64,000 bases of DNA from Gibbula magus. Its lineage: Eukaryota; Mollusca; Gastropoda; Trochida; Trochidae. Position numbers and translations under genes: made by a program. Numbering within the stretch: position 1 is the stretch's first letter; each line of letters opens with the position of its first letter. Shown piece after piece: positions 56,901 through 64,000 of this stretch. The DNA lies in NCBI GenBank assembly GCA_936450465.1, contig OW388291.1, positions 77,824,436 through 77,888,435 on the forward strand, in the 5' to 3' direction. Under the pieces are notes generated by a model, which saw only the letters and a program-made list of their open reading frames with translations, searched no databases and had not been told where the DNA came from.

Positions 56901-57359
56901 ATTAATTAAACAAACGATTTTGTAAAAGTATTAATAAGAGAATATAAAATAGTATGTTTAAGAAAAACTTTGTGACAGAAGACATCTATTCAAATTGAAA
57001 AACAAGTATATCTATTTCCATACAAGACTGAATGTTAATAAATACTTTCGTAATTAATGTTTTAAAAATCATGTTACGTTTTGATCAATATAATCAAATA
57101 TAAAAGTGATCCAATAAGTTTGAAACATTATCAACGTTAAAAAAAACCCAATCACGTTCATAATCAGCATTGAAAAACACAACATCTAATGTTTAAAACA
57201 CGCTGGATTACAATTAATGGGGGAAAATACGATTTTGTAAAAGTGGGAATAAAAGAAAAACTTGTGACAGATGACATCCATATTTGATTGAAATACATGC
57301 ATATCTATGTTCTAAACAAGACTGTATTTTGATAAATACTTTCGTAATTAACATCTTAA
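50927..57359. repeat. ~328-bp AT-rich satellite array, about 19 monomers
   Basis: The landmark GTGATCCAATAAGTTTTGAA recurs near 51193, 51497, 51823, 52152, 52475, 52810, 53131, 53464, 53797, 54123, 54448, 54779, 55115, 55452, 55770, 56104, 56436, 56772 and 57098, a mean spacing of about 328. Two monomer types exist: type A carries CACGTTCATAATCAGCACTC, type B carries a GCCCAAAA...GTTCA(A/C)AT and CCAAATTGGAAACTAC-like block. A and B alternate at the left; A predominates at the right. No ORF. Confidence 0.93.
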
Positions 57360-58030
57360 AGGATAGATGAAAATCGGATTCATTGAAATGGGATGTGAAT
57401 TTGACAATAGCTCGATTTTAAATTTCTGAAATCGGTCCATAAATTACTTAAATACGGCTTTTTAAAAATCCGCCCAATTTATCCCCGGCGACCACAATGA
57501 AAGTCTTCGGGGGTGTGGCCCCTAAAGGGATGACTTAGTGACGTCACTGGAGTAACCTGATTTTCGGCGATAGTCATAAATCAACGTAATGTCGCAACAT
57601 TTTGATTGTTAATTTCACTAACTTATCTTCAATCAGACAACTAAAATTTTCCATATATCGAATGTTTAGATACCCAACTAAGTAATTCCGCAGATGACAA
57701 TTACATAATTATTGCATAAACATGTGTTTTTGGCGATTTAACACACCTCATAAATTCATCTATCGGCAGTGATAATCATCATTAATTAATTAACGAGGCT
57801 GCATGGAGCGTGTCGGTGCGCTGGTTACAGACGACCCGTTGTCTGTGGTTAATCAGTCACGCCTCAATGATTTTCAAAACGTTTCCCGGCAGAAATCGCG
57901 GTATTGTTAAAATGTGTAAATTAAAATCGTCTTTATAATCAATTGCAAGTGTATATTGTCTCGATTTTTATGCTAAATCGATTCCGATATACAATATACG
58001 TAGAGATACTCATCTGTCATTCTTGAGAAA
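57360..58030. mobile_element. ~0.67-kb insertion splitting the satellite
   Basis: The satellite stops at 57359 and resumes, diverged, at about 58040. The insert is clearly less AT-rich (CCGGCGACCACAATG, GGTGTGGCCCC, TAGTGACGTCACTGGA). It starts AGGATAGATGAAAATCGG; the complement of its other end reads GAATGACAGATGAGTATC, a weak terminal inverted match. No ORF of note. Possibly a non-autonomous DNA transposon. Confidence 0.5.
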
Positions 58031-58039
58031 AATGTATTT

Positions 58040-59340
58040 CACCAGATCTTTAAACATTATTTTATATAAGTGATCCAAACAGTTTTGAAATCTTATCAAC
58101 GATGAAAAAAGCCCGACAATTTAATATCCAGCATTGAAAACTACAACGTCTAATGTTGAAAAAGCGATGAAATAAAATTAATGAAACAAGAATTAATTAA
58201 ACAACCCATTTTGTAAATAAGAGGATATAAAAAAGTATATTTAAGAAAAATGTTGTGACAGTTAACAACTAAATGATCCATTAATGTTTGAAATCTTATT
58301 AACGATAAAAAAATACCAACATCCAACATTGAGAAACAACAATATCTGTGGTTTCCAAAAACGTTAAATCAAATTAATGAGAACAATATTAGTTAAATGA
58401 ACGTGAAAGTACGGGAATATAAAATAGTATTTAAAAACAGTATTAATATAACCTTGTAACAGATGACATCTATTCAGACTGAAATCCATCTATGTTCCAA
58501 ACAAGAATTAATTCCAATCAATACAAGTATTCAACATGAAATACATCTATGTTAAAAAATCCAATGCTATATAATAAGCAGTTTATTTTAAAAAAGAAAA
58601 CGTTCTTTGTGAATAATTTCATTTTTAATATAACAATAAATTCATATGGATCAATCCGTTGTTAGATTCAAATGCATTCATAATCCAAATACCACTGAAT
58701 TCTAATAAATACTGTCATAATTAACATTTCAAAAACCGTTTTTTAAATATTAAGAAATATACTAGAATATGTAAGTGATCTAACAAATTTTGAAATCTTT
58801 ATTTACAGTCCAAAATGACAGCTTCTGTGAAATCGTCCAGAAATATTTAGTTAAGAATGTTTAATTTCGTTTGTTTGAAATGGAATATGTAAAACTTTTA
58901 GAGCCGTACTTATTCGACATGAAATACATCTATGTTTCAAAATGCATTGCTTTATAATACGTTGCTTATTTTCTAAAAGAAACGTTATTTTTGAATAATT
59001 ACATTTTAACCAAAGAAATAATAATATATTAATTTAATTAATTTTATTAAGACAGCTTCGTTCCAAAATGTAATGCAAAATAATAAACAGTTTTTTCTTT
59101 AAAATGCTTTTTGTGATTAGTTACATTTTTTTTATCCCAAAATATATATTATAAAAATAACTTTATGAATGAATCATTTTCAGATTTAAATGGATTCATA
59201 TTTTATAGTTCTTAAAATCAAGCGGTTAGTCTTGCAGAAAGATTACATTTTACCTAAATATGAAAATATTACAAATAAAAACACGTTCATATTCAGGATT
59301 GAAAGACAACTACATGTGTGTAAGATGATATTGAAATCAT
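58040..59340. repeat. Diverged right flank of the 328-bp satellite
   Basis: Landmark variants GTGATCCAAACAGTTTTGAA (58065), ATGATCCATTAATGTTTGAA (58266) and GTGATCTAACAAATTTTGAA (about 58773) are present with irregular spacing and heavy drift. Confidence 0.65.
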
Positions 59341-59389
59341 ATTAATGGAAAAAATAATAACTGGAGAATTAGTGAACACAGCTCACTCA

Positions 59390-60097
59390 TATACCCCCGT
59401 TTTTAACATTGGTTAAAGAAGAAGTTCCAAAATAGCAGATAGACATCAATGTTAAGTATTCTGTATGAACAAACCACAGCAGTACTATGAGAGCAGAGTA
59501 TGTGTGTTTTCATAGTAACTATGTCTTCATAGATAAATTTGTAAGACTGCTTTAGAAGTAAAAGGTTAAAAAATGGAGAAAATGTGCATTAATTATGCAT
59601 ATACGGGTATGAAACAGATGTACACATCATAGTGATCATATGTTTCAAGTTTTGTAACATTTGAACAATCAGTGTCTGGGTTATGAGCGGAACAAAAAGT
59701 GTGAATGTTAAAGTAAAAAGGAACAGAGAAAATTGGCATAAATTATGCAAATGAGGGTATGAAACATACAAAAGGCAGATGTACACATGGTGATTGTACA
59801 TATCAAGTTTCGAAAAATTTGAATAACTAGTGTCAGAATTATGTGCGGAACACAAAGTGTGAATGACGAAGTCGAAAAAGAGAGAAAAGGTTATGGAAAG
59901 AGGTATGAAACATGCAAGGCAGATATACACATCATGATTATTTACATATCAAGTTTCGTAAAATTTGAACAACTAGTGTCAGAGTTATGAGCGGAACAAA
60001 AACATTCCAGACGCACGGTCGGACGGACAGACGGACGGACGGACACGCTGACCGCTATACATGTGTATACCCCCGACTAATTCGTAACGGGGGTTAA
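59390..60097. mobile_element. Tandem-core element with ACCCCCG ends
   Basis: Bounded by ATACCCCCGTTTTTAACA and, inverted, CGTAACGGGGGTTA. Inside are three ~150-bp direct repeats near 59590, 59735 and 59890 sharing GGTATGAAACA, AGATGTACACAT and TTATGAGCGGAACA. These are followed by a GGACGGACAGACGGACGGAC tract and CCGCTATACATG. Mirror image of the layout at 27248-27830. Confidence 0.7.
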
Positions 60098-61240
60098 ATT
60101 AATCAAACGGGTTTGTACAAGTTTAAATAGGAGATAGAACAGTTTGTTTAAGGTAATTAAAATCTATAATGTATCCAAAACGTTTGGAAATCTCGTTAAA
60201 GAATATTCAGACTTAAATGTATTCATAGGGCGCGACACACTCCCAGCAGAAACATTACATTATTACGTTATTACATATTACATTCATTACATTATGAATC
60301 ACAAACGACGTAATGAACTTTTCGAAATATGTTGAAAATTAATCAATCTTATATTTGAATTAAAATATGACCGACACAAATATACATTATGTAAAGTACC
60401 TTAAGAAACAATAATGCATATATTCTATGGCTGTCCGTTTGTGCATAACATCTGGGGCAATTTTCAAGCATGACTAGAGCCAAAATACATCTACAAAACC
60501 ACAACTTTCGAAACTCTACACATGTATATGTCTTATATATCTTGAAAGATGAAATATAAGTCTAACCCCCTTTCTGGACTGTACCTTGCCCCTTCATCAG
60601 ATTTGACCGATTCAAAAGGTATATTTACATTTGGAGGACACACGAAGCCAGAGTTAGTATCAAAGTGGTATGTACAGTAAACAGGGGAGTATGAGACCTT
60701 TGGTTATCAAATCATTTCATCTTGTTAATCTTTCAGTCAGCCTCCACGTGGTAAAGGGGCAAGGAACAGCCCAGTAAGATATCTTATATTCGTTCGACAA
60801 ACTTCTAAAATCCTTTCAAGAATCGTAATTGAATTGAACGAAAAAATGATTCAAAACTCCAACGATACGGATGTAAGACTTGATAGACAACATCGGGGCT
60901 CCGTTCCATAACAGCGAGCGCTTATAATCGCTCATTGATGGCTCAATGTAGCGCTCAAGGAGCGCTCATTCTCTCCTGAACGACACGGTGCAAAACCTCA
61001 AAGTTCGCTCGCTTTGCTACGTAGCGCTACATTGAGCACTCGCGTTCAAGAGAGGTATAAAAGTAATCAATAATTGAGCGATTACTTTGAAACTTCTCTT
61101 GAACACGGCCAAGATGTTTGATGACGATATGAGAGTAATTACGGCATTAGAAGAAAGAAACAAAGACGTATATGAGTAAATGCTGAAATAATAATAGTAC
61201 AATCACACAATGTGGGAATATAACTAAGATGTGATAGACA
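60098..61240. other. Intergenic with two palindromic regions
   Basis: An imperfect inverted pair, CTGTACCTTGCCCCTT / AAGGGGCAAGGAACAG, lies at about 60577-60769 and may be the ends of a small element. A nested palindromic block spans 60925-61115 (separate entry). Confidence 0.5.
60925..61115. repeat. Nested palindromic block rich in AGCGCT
   Basis: GCTCAATGTAGCGCT and AGCGCTACATTGAGC are perfect complements about 60 bases apart. GTTCAAGAGAGGT / ACTTCTCTTGAAC and AGTAATCAATAATTGAGCG / CGCTCA pairings add further arms. GAGCGCT motifs recur. No function assigned. Confidence 0.65.
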
Positions 61241-61247
61241 ACTGCTA

Positions 61248-61885
61248 GTGGCACACTTACAAGACCAGGACAGACACATTGCAGTCCTGGGATATGAAAT
61301 GAAATCACGCAACGAACAAATATCGAAACGTATAAATATAAAACCTGTATATAGAAAAGAAACGGTAAAACATCAACCAGATAAGATACAGAGACTTACA
61401 TCAGTTATCAGGTTAACACAAAACCCTAGCGAAATGACGCATTTACATTTGGTGATGTAGTGAAAACAGCAATAACGTCGCATGTACATGTACCTCATCA
61501 CATCTCTGTGTCTATTCTCACATTGCTACAACACAAAAAACTACATATGCGGACACGCCAAAAGTGACGGGTGTGTCTAAAGTAGAAAATAGAACATATG
61601 GAGAACCGAAACGTCAAGAAATGAGACTTGTACGATTTGATACTGAGCTAGAAAGGACAGTCCATTGTAACTCTCCCAAAAAAATGCAAACGATGTTTGT
61701 CACATGTTAGTGAAGATAGCCCTATGTTCAGGATGCCGTTAGCATATACCAAGGAAGTCAAATCCCCTCATCAGCCCTTCTTAAAAAGTGTTAGGGATAC
61801 AACTACACATAATACTATTCTCATAAACATAGGCAATAGATCAGCAGAGAAAATATCAGAACCAGACTTTTAGTCAATGAATGTA
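61248..61885 (+). pseudogene. Possible decayed coding sequence
   Basis: Successive plus-strand open stretches have a charged, protein-like composition (MAHLQDQDRHIAVLGYEMKS ... ; VTGVSKVENRTYGEPKRQEM ... ; AYTKEVKSPHQPFLKSVRDT ...), separated by stops and frameshifts. No domain recognised. It could be a decayed transposon gag-like ORF or chance. Confidence 0.2.
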
Positions 61886-62020
61886 CTTAGTAGAGTATGG
61901 ATACCCAATCCTCAAAGACAGTAATGTTTCTTAGTGTTTCAAAACTGATAGTAGGATGTACACTGGTTCTCGTGTTTAATGCTGGGACGTGAACTACTAG
62001 AAGTGTGTTACACGATGGAC

Positions 62021-64000
62021 GACAACTTCACAAGTTGTGTGATTACTGTGACACTGACCTAACTATCAAACAGTTTCATATATATGGATAGAGACCACGA
62101 CAACTTCACAAGTTGTGTGATTACTGTGACACTGACCTAACTATCAAACAGTTTCATATATATGGATAGAGACCACGACAACTTCACAAGTTGTGTGATT
62201 ACTGTGACACTGACCTAACTATCAAACAGTTTCATATATATGGATAGAGACCACGACAACTTCACGAGTTGTGTGATTACTGTGACACTGACCTAACTAT
62301 CAAACAGTTTCATATATATGGATAGAGACCACGACAACTTCACAAGTTATGTGATTACTGTGACACTGACCTAACTATCAAACAGTTTCATATACATGGA
62401 TAGAGACCACGACAACTTCACAAGTTATGTGATTACTGTGACACTGACCTAACTATCAAACAGTTTCATATACATGGATAGAGACCACGACAACTTCACA
62501 AGTTATGTGATTACTGTGACACTGACCTAACTATCAAACAGTTTCATATATATGGATAGAGACCACGACAACTTCACAAGTTGTGTGATTACTGTGACAC
62601 TGACCTAACTATCAAACAGTTTCATATACATGGATAGAGACCACGACAACTTCACAAGTGGTGTGATTACTGTGACACTGACCTAACTATCAAACAGTTT
62701 CATATATATATGGATAGAGACCACGACAACTTCACAAGTTGTGTGATTACTGTGACACTAACCTAACTATCAAACAGTTTCATATATATGGATAGAGACC
62801 ACGACAACTTCACGAGTTGTGTGATTACTGTGACACTGACCTAACTATCAAACAGTTTCATATATATGGATAGAGACCACGACAACTTCACGAGTTATGT
62901 GATTACTGTGACACTGACCTAACTATCAAACAGTTTCATATATATGGATAGAGACCACGACAACTTCACAAGTTGTGTGATTACTGTGACACTGACCTAA
63001 CTATCAAACAGTTTCATATATATGGATAGAGACCACGACAACTTCACAAGTTGTGTGATTACTGTGACACTGACCTAACTATCAAACAGTTTCATATATA
63101 TGGATAGAGACCACGACAAGTTCACAAGTTGTGTGATTACTGTGACACTGACCTAACTATCAAACAGTTTCATATCTATGGATAGAGACCATGACAACTT
63201 CACAAGTTGTGTGATTACTGTGACACTGACCTAACTATCAAACAGTTTCATATATATGGATAGAGACCACGACAACTTCACAAGTTGTGTGATTACTGTG
63301 ACACTGACCTAACTATCAAACAGTTTCATATATATGGATAGAGACCACGACATCTTCACAAGTTGTGTGATTACTGTGACACTGACCTAACTATCAAACA
63401 GTTTCATATATATGGATAGAGACCACGACAACTTCACAAGTTGTGTGATAACTGTGACACTGACCTAACTATCAAACAGTTTCATATATATGGATAGAGA
63501 CCACGACAACTTCACGAGTTATGTGATTACTGTGACACTGACCTAACTATCAAACAGTTTCATATATATGGATAGAGACCACGACAACTTCACGAGTTGT
63601 GTGATTACTGTGACACTGACCTAACTATCAAACAGTTTCATATATATGGATAGAGACCACGACAACTTCACGAGTTGTGTGATTACTGTGACACTGACCT
63701 AACTATCAAACAGTTTCATATATATGGATAGAGACCACGACAACTTCACAAGTTATGTGATTACTGTGACACTGACCTAACTATCAAACAGTTTCATATA
63801 CATGGATAGAGACCACGACAACTTCACAAGTTGTGTGATTACTGTGACACTGACCTAACTATCAAACAGTTTCATATATATGGATAGAGACCACGACAAC
63901 TTCACAAGTTGTGTGATTACTGTGACACTGACCTAACTATCAAACAGTTTCATATACATGGATAGAGACCACGACAACTTCACAAGTGGTGTGATTACTG
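62021..64000. repeat. 78-bp satellite, at least 25 copies, runs off the window
   Basis: Unit begins GACAACTTCACAAGTTGTGT and ends ATATGGATAGAGACCAC; copies are about 95% or more identical by eye, with recurrent single-base variants (CACGAGTT, AAGTTATG, ATACATGG) and one 2-bp TA insertion near 62704. Each unit contains the dyad ACAACTTCACAAGTTGT. Period 78 is a multiple of three, but stops prevent long ORFs. High homogeneity suggests recent amplification. Confidence 0.97.

Noticed and set aside
59589..59930. 113-codon minus ORF with repeated YICLACFI/YICLLYVSYPH motifs
   Set aside because: Repetition follows the ~150-bp tandem core of the mobile element; not a gene.
32568..64000. CRISPR-like regular repeats
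   Set aside because: The repeats are contiguous with no unique spacers and the genome is eukaryotic; they are minisatellites and satellites.

Overview
The window is eukaryotic nuclear DNA. It is AT-rich, has spliced genes with GT-AG introns, and carries many non-LTR retrotransposon remnants, MITEs, foldback elements and satellites. The only convincing host gene is a nuclear receptor with two DNA-binding domains. That family is known from flatworms, molluscs and some other invertebrates. Together with the repeat types (pearl/Helentron-like tandem-core elements, GTCCGTCC tracts, tRNA-derived SINEs), this points to a lophotrochozoan, most likely a bivalve mollusc. The species assignment is inference.

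Region 1 (about 0.8-10.9 kb, minus strand) holds this receptor. Nine coding exons join in frame with matching splice phases. They encode an N-terminal A/B region, a divergent first DNA-binding domain, a canonical second one, a very long Ser/Pro/Gln-rich hinge and most of a ligand-binding domain. The last ligand-binding exons (end of helix 9 to helix 12/AF-2) lie beyond base 1. The two DNA-binding domains have the same exon structure (each a phase 1-0-1 exon pair), consistent with duplication of a two-exon module. The first domain has lost the normal P-box and has a shortened D-box.

Region 2 (10.9-20.6 kb) is the 5' flank. It has no convincing gene and contains (TA)n tracts, a 26-C run and a long 26-bp minisatellite. 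Region 3 (20.6-32.2 kb) is a transposon graveyard: CR1/L2-type and related reverse-transcriptase fragments, hairpin foldbacks, a pearl-like tandem element, and a Tc1/mariner-superfamily DNA transposon with terminal inverted repeats of about 235 bp and a broken transposase. Region 4 (32.5-34.0 kb) is a 30-bp minisatellite that happens to be open on both strands. Region 5 (34-49.6 kb) is intergenic, with SINE-like sequences, two copies of a TTAA-flanked MITE, a large foldback, further LINE 3' ends and a Penelope-like GIY-YIG fragment. Region 6 (49.6-59.3 kb) is a satellite of about 328 bp with two monomer types and a third MITE copy, split by a roughly 0.67-kb insertion. Region 7 (59.4-64 kb) has another tandem-core element, palindromic sequence and a 78-bp satellite that runs off the window.

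The receptor is the only gene I would treat as functional. The rest is mobile or repetitive DNA. The repeats may affect the gene only through intronic insertions, such as the MITE fragment in intron 3.
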